Position numbers and translations under genes: made by a program. This document shows, in pieces, positions 1 to 7,296 of a stretch of DNA of 40,899 nt. The DNA comes from an uncultured Oscillospiraceae bacterium (lineage in GTDB: Bacteria > Bacillota > Clostridia > Oscillospirales > Ruminococcaceae): positions 1 to 40,899 of the forward strand of contig CATJLA010000089.1 in the NCBI GenBank assembly GCA_949741215.1, read 5' to 3'. The notes below the pieces were generated by a model. The model made no database searches, was not told where the DNA came from, and saw only the letters and a program-made list of their open reading frames with translations. Each line of letters starts with the position of its first letter. The stretch's first letter is position 1.

Positions 1-71
1 CAGTAGTTAAGCTCATTTGCGCCGACGATACTTGGTGGGTGACTGCCTGGGAAAATTGGTGATGCCGGTAC
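1..71 (+). rRNA. rrf: 5S ribosomal RNA, 3' part (cut by window edge)
   Basis: The first 71 bases match the 3' half of bacterial 5S rRNA: the AGTTAAGCTC segment, GCGCCGACGATACTTGG, GGTGACTGCCTGGGAA and the closing GATGCCGG. The 5' half lies outside the window. A rho-independent terminator follows at once, so this is the end of an rRNA operon read left to right. No tRNA follows it. The exact 3' end is estimated, because the pairing 5' strand is missing. Confidence 0.85.
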
Positions 72-78
72 TTGAAAG

Positions 79-108
79 CCTGTTCCTTTTTGGAATGGGT
101 TTTTTGTT
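79..108 (+). terminator. rRNA operon terminator
   Basis: An 8-bp stem, CCTGTTCC with GGAATGGG (two G-U pairs), has a 5-nt T loop and is followed by TTTTTT. It lies just after the 5S rRNA and ends that transcript. Confidence 0.75.
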
Positions 109-117
109 TGACCGATA

Positions 118-159
118 AAAAGCAGGAGGGCTTCTCCAAAAGAAAGCCCTCCTGCTTTT
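118..159 (-). terminator. Terminator of the Nudix/SPFH-side minus-strand genes
   Basis: A perfect 16-bp inverted repeat (118-133 with 144-159; arm AAAAGCAGGAGGGCTT) overlaps the stop codon of the leftmost Nudix gene. A-rich and T-rich ends on both sides allow it to work in both directions and insulate the gene from the rRNA operon. Confidence 0.85.
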
Positions 160-743
160 CAAATGTGGAGTTCAAACATTGGGGACTTTTGCCAGCTGTC
201 TCGTCTAAAAAAACCAATGGATTTGGCAAGCAAGGGGAGTTCCGGCATAAAGGGGAGCAACTCCTCATTGCGGTGGTGGAGGAGAATCTCGTCAAAGCTC
301 ATCCAGCAAACAGCCTCAACCTCTTTCTGTTGTAACGTTAGGGTGGAGAGATCCACATCTGTGCGGTAAAAATAGTAATCGTTTAGCCCGTGCTCCTGAA
401 CCATCAAACGGCCTAAAAATTCCAGCTTTTCTGCATCAAGGAAAAGCCCCAGTTCTTCCCGAACCTCTCGAACAGCCGCGTCTGCAGACCTTTCTCCCGC
501 CAGAGCAACCCCGCCATGGGCGGCCCACCGCTCAGGGTAAATTTTTTTGCTTTTGGCCCTTTTTTGCATCAAAAATTCGTTTTTATCATTGCAGATCCAA
601 ACGGTTGCCCCCAGCTGGAAATCCCCTGCAGCCATAGGCGCGTGGCGCAGGCAGGTGCGGCCGGTGGGGCGGCCCAGGGCGTCATAAATATCGCAAATTT
701 CGTCCTGCAAAGATTGTGCGGAATAATTTTTTACATCGTACAT
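159..743 (-). CDS. Nudix hydrolase, Idi/YfcD-like (copy 1)
   Basis: A 194-aa Nudix protein. The Nudix box is complete near residues 77-99: Gly, five residues, Glu, seven residues, then REVREELGL. This motif binds Mg2+ and places the hydrolytic water on nucleoside-diphosphate-X substrates. The N-terminal part (CDIYDALGRPTGRTCLRHAP) and FLMQKRAKSKKIYPERW resemble the branch containing isopentenyl-diphosphate isomerase and YfcD. The substrate cannot be told from sequence, and isomerase activity is not claimed. AAGGAG lies about 14 nt before the ATG, which is rather far. The next gene upstream on the same strand is a close paralogue with the same N-terminus, central YYFYRTDVDLSTLTLQ and C-terminal CWMSFDEILL segments. 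The tail after residue 175 differs from the paralogue and may have diverged freely. Confidence 0.88.
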   Translation of the reverse strand: MYDVKNYSAQSLQDEICDIYDALGRPTGRTCLRHAPMAAGDFQLGATVWICNDKNEFLMQKRAKSKKIYPERWAAHGGVALAGERSADAAVREVREELGLFLDAEKLEFLGRLMVQEHGLNDYYFYRTDVDLSTLTLQQKEVEAVCWMSFDEILLHHRNEELLPFMPELPLLAKSIGFFRRDSWQKSPMFELHI

Positions 744-821
744 GTGGTATATAGCTTCTCCTTAGTTTAGCGATTACACTGCCATATGGAAGTTTTCATT
801 TTGCTGGACAAGGGTAAAAAC

Positions 822-1376
822 TTAAGGCCTCCCGTCGGCATTTCCGTCCAAATAGCCGATTGCTTTTGCCAGCATAGGCAGCTCCGGCACAAAGGGAATT
901 AACTCCCCGTTGCGGTGGCGGAGCAGAATTTCATCAAAGCTCATCCAGCAAACAGCGGCAACCTCTTCCTTTTGCAACGTTAGGGTGGAGAGATCCACAT
1001 CTGTGCGGTAAAAATAGTAGTCGTTTATCCAGTGTTCCAGGGTGATCATCCTGCCTAAAAATTCCAACTTTTCCGGGACGAGTGTGAGCCCTAATTCCTC
1101 CCGCACCTCCCGAAGTGCGGCGTCTACAGAGCTTTCTCCCGACTGGGCAGCCCCACCGTGGGATGCCCATATTCCGGGACGAATCCGCTTACTCATGGCC
1201 CGCTGCTGCATCAAAAATTCGTTCTTTCTGTTAAAGATCCAAACGGTTGCCCCCAGCTGAAAGTCTCCCGCTGCCATGGGAGCACGTCGCAGGCAGGTAC
1301 GTCCTGTAGGGCGGCCCAAAACATCGTAAATATCACAGAGCTCGTCCTGTATGGGGGTAAGATTCGTTTTACTCAT
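822..1376 (-). CDS. Nudix hydrolase, Idi/YfcD-like (copy 2)
   Basis: A 184-aa paralogue of the preceding Nudix gene, in tandem and in the same direction. It also has an intact box ending REVREELGL, so both copies look catalytically competent. Differences cluster at the N-terminus, in the loop before the box (RPGIWASHGGAAQSGE against YPERWAAHGGVALAGE) and at the C-terminus, which may mean different substrates. A GAGGAGAG site precedes the ATG. The 78-bp gap to copy 1 has no obvious terminator, so the two may be co-transcribed with the SPFH gene upstream. Confidence 0.88.
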   Translation of the reverse strand: MSKTNLTPIQDELCDIYDVLGRPTGRTCLRRAPMAAGDFQLGATVWIFNRKNEFLMQQRAMSKRIRPGIWASHGGAAQSGESSVDAALREVREELGLTLVPEKLEFLGRMITLEHWINDYYFYRTDVDLSTLTLQKEEVAAVCWMSFDEILLRHRNGELIPFVPELPMLAKAIGYLDGNADGRP

Positions 1377-1424
1377 GGTAACATCTCTCCTCTCAAAGCA
1401 GTTGTTAAAGACGAAACTGCAGCC

Positions 1425-2360
1425 CTATTCTCCTTCAGGAGAAACGGAAGAACTGCTGCTGTAGCTGTTGCCTCCGGAGCTGCTGAGGGCACCGCTGTCG
1501 TTCAGCATAACAAAGGGGTTTACCGTTTCTCCAATGGCCTGGGGCAGCTGGCCGTTCCAGCGCTTGATCTTTTCAAACTCAATGTATTGAGGGGAGTTGG
1601 TAAGCTCCTCCTGCACCAGCCGGATACTGTAAGCCTCTGCCTCCGCCTGGATTTTTTCACTGTCCGCCTTGGCCTGGGCCTCAATTACCGCCTGACGGGC
1701 AAGCTCCTCGGTTTCCTTGGTTTTATTCTGCATTTTTAAGGCCTCCTGCTCTGCTACAACCTTGGCCCGCACTGCTTCCTCAAAACCGTTTTCAAAGTCA
1801 ATATCCTCAATAGCAAAGGCAGTAACCACAATACCGTTGGGGGAAAGGCTCTCCGCCAGCTTTTGCTGAATGTTGTTCTGCACTACCGAGCGGTTCTGGA
1901 TCAGTTCCTCTGCCCGAAACTGACCGATCTCATTTTTAACAATAGACTGCACCTGAGGCACAATCAGCTTGCTTTCCACATTGTTGATGCCGATATTTCG
2001 GATCAGATTGGAAAGAGCGCTCTGGTCATAGCAGTAATTTAGCTTAATCCGCAGGTTTTCTACCGTTTGGGTGTCCTTAGTATAGGCGTTGGTGGAGGTT
2101 TCATAAATTTGTTCCCTTACATCCACCCGGGTTACCGTTTCTACTATCGGAATTTTGAAATTCAGTCCAGGCGCCATCCGGTCGTCCACAATTTTGCCAA
2201 ACCGGTATTTTACCCCCACATACCCTTCCGAAACGGTGCACAGGGAGGAAAACACCCCCAAAAGCACAATTACCCCAAGAACAATCAAAGCTACAGTGCG
2301 CCCCCATTTTTTGCCGGAGGGCCGCATGTTTACAGGCTGCTGACCGTTGTTTTCAAACAT
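1425..2360 (-). CDS. SPFH/band-7 (prohibitin-like) membrane protein
   Basis: A 311-aa protein with a short basic N-terminus, one hydrophobic segment at about residues 22-42 (VALIVLGVIVLLGVFSSL) and an SPFH domain at about 43-235 beginning TVSEGYVGVKYRFGKI. An Ala/Glu/Lys-rich helical stretch at about 195-250 should form the coiled coil typical of HflC/prohibitin oligomers. The C-terminus is Ser/Gly-rich and probably disordered. Family members form large membrane rings that organise microdomains or modulate FtsH-like proteases; no protease gene is next to it here. It precedes the Nudix pair, and a NERD-like membrane protein lies upstream across a terminator. Confidence 0.9.
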   Translation of the reverse strand: MFENNGQQPVNMRPSGKKWGRTVALIVLGVIVLLGVFSSLCTVSEGYVGVKYRFGKIVDDRMAPGLNFKIPIVETVTRVDVREQIYETSTNAYTKDTQTVENLRIKLNYCYDQSALSNLIRNIGINNVESKLIVPQVQSIVKNEIGQFRAEELIQNRSVVQNNIQQKLAESLSPNGIVVTAFAIEDIDFENGFEEAVRAKVVAEQEALKMQNKTKETEELARQAVIEAQAKADSEKIQAEAEAYSIRLVQEELTNSPQYIEFEKIKRWNGQLPQAIGETVNPFVMLNDSGALSSSGGNSYSSSSSVSPEGE

Positions 2361-2400
2361 CTTAAAATCATTCCTTTCTCAAACAGGTGGTTTCTTTGCG

Positions 2401-2463
2401 GACGTCCTGCAGGCGGATGTTCCCAGGCTAAAGCCCGGGGCTTGCAAGCCGGCAGTGCCGTCC
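2401..2463. repeat. Intergenic GGACG element, inverted pair
   Basis: GGACGTCCTGC at 2400-2410 faces GCAGTGCCGTCC at 2452-2463, which on the other strand reads GGACGGCACTGC. The two forms of the recurrent intergenic element thus sit head to head about 40 bp apart between the SPFH gene and the terminator of the NERD-like gene. The pair could fold as a long-range hairpin. Confidence 0.5.
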
Positions 2464-2469
2464 TATAAC

Positions 2470-2523
2470 AAAAACGCCGGTATCCCTTTTTGTTAACCAT
2501 AAAAGGGAGGCCAGGCGTTTTTT
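2470..2523 (-). terminator. Terminator after the NERD-like gene
   Basis: AAAACGCC pairs with GGCGTTTT, and an inner TCCCTTTT pairs with AAAAGGGA, with a small internal bulge. On the minus strand the hairpin is followed by GTTTTTGTTA. It begins about 6 bp after the stop codon of the NERD-like gene. Confidence 0.75.
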
Positions 2524-2528
2524 GCAGC

Positions 2529-3134
2529 TTATGTACGGCAGGCGTTTTCGGAGATCAGCTTGGTAATGGTTTCCACATCCACGTCCTTATCCTGATCGAA
2601 CTTGGTTTTTTCCAGATAGCTGCCCAGCTTATTGATCCGCAGTACGGTAATGTCTCCTCCCAAATAGGAGGCGGACTTCTTCTCGTTGGCTTCCAGCACA
2701 AAAACCTGCTCCATCCCAATTTTATAAATCCCGTGCTGTGAAAACAGAGAGCGCAGCAGGGCGGTGCTGTTTTCATACTCGGCAGCCAGGTTGGGCATGG
2801 GGTTTTTGAACTTGCCGTCGTCAAACGCCCAGGTTTGAGAACGAGCCTCACCATAATAAGAGCCCCGGCGATCCAGGGGGGTTACCACAAGGATACCGAA
2901 AAAGCCAATGAGCATATGGTCAAAATGGGCTTTTTTGCCGTTAATTTCCAAATTGACGTCCTGCAGAATTTTGTAGTTGCGGATCACGCCGTACCGCACC
3001 AGTATTCCATGGATTTTTTTATGGTACCAACCGGGCTTTTTGCTTTTTACAACCGAAAAATAATACGCCAGCAAAATAACGCCAGGGATGATTACCACAG
3101 CGGCCAAGATCAGGTTCATGGTTAAATCATTCAT
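2529..3134 (-). CDS. Membrane-anchored NERD-like domain protein
   Basis: About 201 aa. One N-terminal transmembrane segment (NLILAAVVIIPGVILLAYYF) is followed by a cytoplasmic domain resembling NERD, the nuclease-related PD-(D/E)XK-like fold, at residues of about 65-150 (LEINGKKAHFDHMLIGFFG, then a YYGEARSQTW segment). The Asp of the DHMLIG strand is kept. The usual ETK triad after it reads TPL here, so nuclease activity is doubtful. A TTG at 3141-3143 would extend the frame, but GGAG sits 10 nt before the ATG at 3134, which I prefer. It is monocistronic, with its own terminator. NERD-like assignment is by motif only. Confidence 0.72.
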   Translation of the reverse strand: MNDLTMNLILAAVVIIPGVILLAYYFSVVKSKKPGWYHKKIHGILVRYGVIRNYKILQDVNLEINGKKAHFDHMLIGFFGILVVTPLDRRGSYYGEARSQTWAFDDGKFKNPMPNLAAEYENSTALLRSLFSQHGIYKIGMEQVFVLEANEKKSASYLGGDITVLRINKLGSYLEKTKFDQDKDVDVETITKLISENACRT

Positions 3135-3297
3135 AACACTCAAACTCCAGCTCTACTCAATTTTATACTTAGTTTACCAAGAGATTCCCTGCGGGTCAAG
3201 TAGATTTTGTAAACATTTTCCCGGCGACGTCCCGCAGCTTTGTTGTCTTCAGCCCAGGCCCGTAAAAATCCGTTTTTTTCTGCCAGCAGATGGCATC

Positions 3298-3327
3298 TTG
3301 ACACTTCCATGCAATTTCCGTTATAAT
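3298..3327 (+). promoter_or_regulatory. Strong sigma-A promoter upstream of the DUF4358 lipoprotein
   Basis: A perfect TTGACA at 3298-3303 and a perfect TATAAT at 3322-3327 are 18 bp apart. The start would be near 3334, about 385 nt before the next start codon on this strand, which is far too long for an ordinary leader. Confidence 0.8.
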
Positions 3328-3333
3328 AGAAGC

Positions 3334-3717
3334 AAACTGAGGTCGGAATCTGCTGAAAAACGACGCGGTTCCCGGCTTGTTAAAAAGACAGAAATGGATT
3401 TGGGACATGATACGGCAGGTCCAGCTGCATTCCGGGTATGGCGGCAGCCGGAGAACAGTGCCCGCCGGTTTTGCCCTCTGCCGGAATGCTTCCGGCTACA
3501 AAGGGGATTGGCAAAACTTATCAGGAAACGGCTTTTCTCTGCGGGTTCTTTTTACAAAGGAAAACCTGCGGCAGCAGGGTTAGAGAAGGCGCTTTGGCGC
3601 ATTGGCACGGCTTGCCGGGCCGGCGGCGGAGACGTCCGCCTAACCCCCGTAAACACAAAATGCCTGTGAAACCGTGCTGCAGCGGCGGAGGGAATTTAGC
3701 CGGGAAAGGATGCTTTT
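3334..3717 (+). other. Long non-coding leader or possible independent RNA
   Basis: This stretch runs between the consensus promoter and the DUF4358 lipoprotein. The open frame that crosses it has no ribosome-binding site and no family character. Local hairpins are visible, for example GCCGGAATGCTTCCGGC and GGCGGAGACGTCCGCC (3625-3640), but no terminator tail. Two GACGTC sites occur, at 3226 (just upstream of the promoter) and 3631. No known riboswitch core was recognised. It may be a structured 5' leader or an unrecognised ncRNA. Confidence 0.35.
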
Positions 3718-4299
3718 ATGAATCTACCGTGCTTTTTGCGTGGGAAAAACCTGCTTTGCACTATATTAACTGCTGCCATTGGGGTTTTGCTGCTGCCAGG
3801 CTGCTCTTCCGGGAATCCGAACGATTCGGTTACCGTATCGGCCTCTACCTCCTCCCGCAGTGAAAATATTGCCAACGATTTTTTCTACATTGATCCGGAC
3901 CAGTTAGAGCCGGTGCTGGAAGAGATTTACGAGGCTTGTCCTGAACTGCTGAGAGAATCTATTGAAATTCCTACCCAAGCCCAGATGCAGGAGCAGCTGA
4001 AGCTGGATATGGACACTCTGGACGATTACTATATCCGCCGGGCTTCCGGCTCCTACGGGGTGGCGGACATCTACCTGATCAAACCCGGCGTGGATAAAAC
4101 CGTTGCCGTATATGACGAGCTGGAGCAGATTCGTCAGCAGCGCCGCCAGGAGTTTGAGGAATATGACGTTTACAACGCCCTGGCCATTGTTAATGAGGCG
4201 GAAATCCACGAGATCGGCAGCTATTTGGTAATGATTTTGATGGAAAACGAGGACACGGTGCTGGAGCAGCTTCGGCCCATCATCCCCATTGGCGAATAA
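3718..4299 (+). CDS. DUF4358-type lipoprotein
   Basis: A 193-aa predicted lipoprotein. A basic N-terminus and hydrophobic stretch lead to the lipobox LPGC (Cys29), followed by a Ser/Thr-rich linker. The mature domain (about 55-190) has the pattern seen in DUF4358 proteins of Firmicutes: a YGVADIYLIKPG strand, a helix rich in Arg/Gln/Glu (VYDELEQIRQQRRQEFEEYD), then a strand ending YLVMILME. The function of the family is unknown. It would sit on the outer face of the membrane. AAAGGA lies 7-8 nt before the ATG. A strong terminator follows, so it is a single-gene unit driven by the distant consensus promoter. Confidence 0.82.
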   Translation: MNLPCFLRGKNLLCTILTAAIGVLLLPGCSSGNPNDSVTVSASTSSRSENIANDFFYIDPDQLEPVLEEIYEACPELLRESIEIPTQAQMQEQLKLDMDTLDDYYIRRASGSYGVADIYLIKPGVDKTVAVYDELEQIRQQRRQEFEEYDVYNALAIVNEAEIHEIGSYLVMILMENEDTVLEQLRPIIPIGE

Positions 4300-4320
4300 T
4301 TTTCTGCAATATGGCAAACT

Positions 4321-4370
4321 CCGGCTTTCAGGAGCGCTTTCCTGAGAGCCGGGGCTTTTTTCTTTTTTCA
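4321..4370 (+). terminator. Terminator after the DUF4358 lipoprotein
   Basis: A 13-bp stem (4321-4333 with 4340-4352, one G-U pair) with loop GCGCTT is followed by a T-rich tail containing TTTTTTCTTTTTT. Confidence 0.88.
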
Positions 4371-4476
4371 GGGGACAAGACTGCGCTTTTGGTTCCCACA
4401 CCTTTTACGGAACCTTTGACAGCCTGCGGAGCGCCCCAACCGGAGCCTCTGCAATACAAAACTGCGCGACGTCCCC
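4371..4476. repeat. Intergenic GGGAC element, inverted pair
   Basis: GGGGACAAGACTGCGC starts at 4371, and ACTGCGCGACGTCCCC ends at 4476. The outer GGGGAC and GTCCCC and the inner GCGC tracts are complementary, so the two copies face each other between the lipoprotein terminator and the end of the minus-strand gene trio. Confidence 0.5.
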
Positions 4477-4483
4477 AAAGCTG

Positions 4484-4894
4484 TTACAATAGAATATAAG
4501 CCAATGCCATCAGTAAGGTAACATCCGCCTGATCTGACGCCAAAAGCACCAGAATACCCAACACCAGCCACTGGGAGCTGTCCAGCTGGGGCAGTGGGGG
4601 CGCTCCCTCCCTTACAGTGGGGGCTTCCGCCCTTATGGCGGCCCTGTCTCCAGGGCGGCGCTGTAACTCCGGCCCGGCCAGCATCTCCTGCCTGCTGGGG
4701 GGCGGCGGCGCAGGAACCAACCGGTCCTGCCCTCCGCTTGGGGGTGCAAATTCCTCCACCATGCTGGAGGCCAGCGCCTTTTCCTGCCGCATTCGCTGTT
4801 CTACCCGCATTTCCGCCTGACGCTGCATCTGCAGCAAATCCTGCTGGCTGTACCGGCGGGAGGGGGTAGTCTCCCGCCAATGATTTACCGCCAT
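4484..4894 (-). CDS. Small unknown protein with hydrophobic C-terminal helix
   Basis: A 136-aa protein of unknown function. The N-terminal third is Gln/Arg/Glu-rich and probably helical (YSQQDLLQMQRQAEMRVEQR), the middle is Pro-rich and probably disordered, and the last 30 residues form a hydrophobic segment with the pattern LVLGILVLLASDQADVTLL. Short proteins of Clostridia often carry such an L-rich tail interrupted by acidic residues. AAAGGAGGGG precedes the ATG. It is the last gene of three on the minus strand, 27 bp after its neighbour. A longer overlapping frame was rejected because it lacks a ribosome-binding site and the hydrophobic tail. Confidence 0.72.
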   Translation of the reverse strand: MAVNHWRETTPSRRYSQQDLLQMQRQAEMRVEQRMRQEKALASSMVEEFAPPSGGQDRLVPAPPPPSRQEMLAGPELQRRPGDRAAIRAEAPTVREGAPPLPQLDSSQWLVLGILVLLASDQADVTLLMALAYILL

Positions 4895-4921
4895 CCTCCA
4901 CCCCTCCTTTTTTTGCTCCGA

Positions 4922-5341
4922 TCATTCTCCAAAGCCCTGAAACAGCCCGGAATCCTTTAACAGCGGCAGCATCCGGATCAGCTGCATAATACGGATGGCA
5001 TCTCCCCCCCGCCGGCCCCGTTCCTCGCTTAACAGAGGACGAAGCGCCTGCAGCAGCGCCACCTTTTCATCAGGCTGATTCATGGCGGAAAAGGCTTTTT
5101 GCAGGGTGATCAGCATTTGAGGATCAAACCCTGGCAAACCGTCCCCGCCCCCGGCAGCCCCCTGCCCCAGCATGGAAAGAGCTGCCCCAGGATTGTTTTG
5201 AGCAGGCGGCGGTGTATTTTCCGGATTCTGCCCTGGGGCAAGGCCCAGCATGGAGGCTAAATCCTGCACCTGTTTCATGCCCTCCGGGGAGTTTAGCAGC
5301 TGCCCCAGCTTGGCGCTGAGTTCATCCATTTCCATCGGCAT
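4922..5341 (-). CDS. Unknown protein, middle gene of the small-protein trio
   Basis: A 139-aa protein not assigned to a family. It has a helical N-terminus (DELSAKLGQLLNSPEGMKQV), a Pro/Asn/Gly-rich linker at about 37-70 and a helical C-terminal half (LITLQKAFSAMNQPDEKVA, then LLQALRPLLSEERG and IRIMQLIRMLPLLKDSG). No transmembrane helix or signal peptide is seen. AGGAGG lies 7 nt before the ATG. It sits 10 bp after the first gene of the trio, so the two are surely co-transcribed. The shared helix-linker style suggests that the products work together. I infer no function. Confidence 0.75.
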   Translation of the reverse strand: MPMEMDELSAKLGQLLNSPEGMKQVQDLASMLGLAPGQNPENTPPPAQNNPGAALSMLGQGAAGGGDGLPGFDPQMLITLQKAFSAMNQPDEKVALLQALRPLLSEERGRRGGDAIRIMQLIRMLPLLKDSGLFQGFGE

Positions 5342-5351
5342 GGTTATCCTC

Positions 5352-5600
5352 CTATTTTCCCATCAGTTTTTGCAGCAGCTGCTGTACCTGTTGGGACTGC
5401 ATCAGCTGATTCAGGGCCTGCGGGTCCTGCAGCAGCTGGTTGATCTTCTGGCTTTGGCTGGGAGAAAGATTTTTGATCAACTGCTCTAGCCGGCCGGCTT
5501 CCATCTGCTGCTTTACCTGATCCGGGGACTTACCCAGGGTTTGGGCGGCCATCCGCAAAAGCTGCTCCTGTTGTTCTTTCGATAAATTCTGTGCGCTCAT
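5352..5600 (-). CDS. Small Gln/Leu-rich unknown protein, first gene of the trio
   Basis: An 82-aa protein rich in Gln, Leu and Lys. It looks all-helical, with short amphipathic repeats (SPDQVKQQMEAGRLEQLIKN, SQSQKINQLLQDPQALNQLM). It starts from an ATG behind GAGGGAG and heads the three-gene unit on the minus strand. Repeats of the form QxLxxLLQ suggest helix packing against the middle protein. There is no recognised family, catalytic motif or membrane segment. Confidence 0.72.
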   Translation of the reverse strand: MSAQNLSKEQQEQLLRMAAQTLGKSPDQVKQQMEAGRLEQLIKNLSPSQSQKINQLLQDPQALNQLMQSQQVQQLLQKLMGK

Positions 5601-5985
5601 CCCATCGCTCCCTCTCTAATAATCCAATTAGTTTATCTTTATGCGGGGCCTAGGTAAAATATGACAGTTTTCCCGCTTGTCCCCATTTTTTTGCAGGCCT
5701 TTTGGGGGGGACAAGGCAGCAAAAGGCGATTCTCTGCCTCAAAACAGGGCCTGATGGATTTTGGAGCACCTGCCGGGAACCAAGCAAAAACTCTTTGCAT
5801 AGCCGCACAAATCCAGGATTTTGGGATTTTTTGGAATGCTGCGGAAAGAGTAGGTGTATACTTTTTGGACAAAAAAGGGTATAATGTAAATATCGGATAA
5901 CAGAAGCTGCACAGGATAATACCCTTGCAGTTACGTCGCTGTAAGCTTGGCGGCGGTGGGGATGGAGAAGAAAGGATGCCTGAAA
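5601..5985. other. Divergent intergenic region, no gene seen
   Basis: It separates the minus-strand trio from the phosphoesterase. GGGGACAAG-like stretches occur at about 5670-5683 (minus) and 5706-5716 (plus). A TATAAT at 5880-5885 has no good -35 partner at the right distance (TTGGAC at 5865 is too close). Frames crossing the region look spurious. Confidence 0.4.
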
Positions 5986-6471
5986 ATGACAAAAATTGTG
6001 GTGGTTTCGGACAGCCACCGGAACTTTGACGCGCTGCTGCAGACAATGGAGCAGAACCTGGATTTGGATTATATGATTCACTTAGGGGACGGGGAGCGGG
6101 AGTTTGATGATCTGCGGGCCTTGTACCCGGAAAAAAAGCTGCTGAACGTGCGTGGCAACTGTGATTATGGCTCTGAAACCAGAGATACAGATATTTTGAT
6201 ATGCGAGAAGCAAAAGATTCTGTTTACCCACAGCCACTGCTATAACGGCTTGGGGCATATGGTAGACACAGCCAAGGCGGCTAAAGCCTCAATGGTGCTG
6301 TTTGGTCATACCCATAGGCCTTTGAACAGCGAGAAGAACGGGATACTCCTGTTAAATCCCGGCAGTGTAAACGACTATGTTTGCCCCACATATGCCAGGA
6401 TTTTTATTGAGGACCGTAAAATTGTGCCGGAAATATGCCTGCTGCGCCAACCCCGAACGAAAGGAGCCTGA
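5986..6471 (+). CDS. YfcE/MJ0936-type metallophosphoesterase
   Basis: About 161 aa with the calcineurin-like phosphoesterase signature: VVSDSHRN (Asp and His metal ligands), HLGDGE (bridging Asp), VRGNCD (GNCD motif), THSHCYN and FGHTHRP (metal-binding His residues). Proteins of this length hydrolyse phosphodiesters or small phosphoesters with Mn2+ or Ni2+; the physiological substrate is not known. An upstream in-frame ATG exists, but AAAGGA at 5971 lies 9 nt before the ATG at 5986. The stop is 6 bp before birA, so the two are probably co-transcribed. Confidence 0.9.
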   Translation: MTKIVVVSDSHRNFDALLQTMEQNLDLDYMIHLGDGEREFDDLRALYPEKKLLNVRGNCDYGSETRDTDILICEKQKILFTHSHCYNGLGHMVDTAKAAKASMVLFGHTHRPLNSEKNGILLLNPGSVNDYVCPTYARIFIEDRKIVPEICLLRQPRTKGA

Positions 6472-6477
6472 CAGCCT

Positions 6478-7257
6478 ATGCCCCGTACAACCCGATGGCT
6501 GGGGGAGAATTTTATCACCCTGCCTGTTGTGGATTCCACCAACAATTATTTGAAGGAAAATGCCGCCGGCCTGCCCCACGGCGCCGCCCTCACCGCCCGG
6601 CTGCAAACCGGCGGAAAAGGTCGGTTAGGCCGCCAATGGGAAGCTCCGGAGGACAGCTCGCTGTTTCTCTCCTTCTTATTAAAAAACTGCCGGCTGGAGG
6701 ATTTGACCCTGCTGCCGCTGTTATGCGCCATGGCGGTTTGCCGGGGGGTTACCAGGCTAAGCGGGGTTCCCTGCTCTATTAAATGGCCTAACGATATCCT
6801 GGCCCCAGCGGGCGGGGAACAAAAAAAGCTCTGCGGCATTCTGTGTGAAAGCGTTTTAGGACGGGACAGCAATTGGGTTGTTTGCGGCTTGGGGGTAAAC
6901 CTTACCCAAACCGAGGCCTGGTTTTTGCAGCACGGATTGGAGCACGCAGCTTCCCTGCAAATGTCGTGTGACAAAGTGTTTGCCCCGGAGGAAACCGCTT
7001 GGGCGGTGCTGAACGAGATGGAGCCTCTGTGGGAGGAGTATCTTGCCCATGGCATAAGGGCGTTGCTGCCGGAGTACCGTCAGCTTTGCGTTACCTTGGG
7101 CAAGGAGGTGCAGGTGATTTTCAGCGGAGAGACGGTTACCGGCACCGCTTTGGACGTAAGCGAAACCGGTGAGCTTTTATGCAATATTGGGGGCCGGGTG
7201 CGGGCGGTCCGGTCGGGAGAAGCCTCGGTGCGGGGGCTTTATGGGTATCAGCCGTAA
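6478..7257 (+). CDS. birA: Biotin--[acetyl-CoA-carboxylase] ligase, catalytic type without HTH
   Basis: A 259-aa biotin protein ligase. It makes biotinyl-AMP and transfers biotin to the biotin carboxyl carrier protein. The ATP/biotin loop reads GGKGRLGRQW (canonical GRGRxGRxW), preceded by VDSTNNYLKE and followed by KWPNDIL and GLGVNL, all hallmarks. The C-terminal SH3-like domain (about 212-255) has TGTALDVSETGELL. The length and the start directly at the catalytic domain show that the N-terminal winged helix of bifunctional BirA is absent, so it should not repress transcription. AAAGGAG is 11 nt before the ATG. Confidence 0.93.
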   Translation: MPRTTRWLGENFITLPVVDSTNNYLKENAAGLPHGAALTARLQTGGKGRLGRQWEAPEDSSLFLSFLLKNCRLEDLTLLPLLCAMAVCRGVTRLSGVPCSIKWPNDILAPAGGEQKKLCGILCESVLGRDSNWVVCGLGVNLTQTEAWFLQHGLEHAASLQMSCDKVFAPEETAWAVLNEMEPLWEEYLAHGIRALLPEYRQLCVTLGKEVQVIFSGETVTGTALDVSETGELLCNIGGRVRAVRSGEASVRGLYGYQP

Positions 7258-7296
7258 AATATTTTAAGAGATGCTCTGCTGCCTTGAGTTGCATTT

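Noticed and set aside
3088-3669. 193-codon plus-strand frame between the NERD-like and DUF4358 genes
   Set aside because: No ribosome-binding site, no family resemblance, it overlaps the 3' region of a real minus-strand gene and runs through a consensus promoter.
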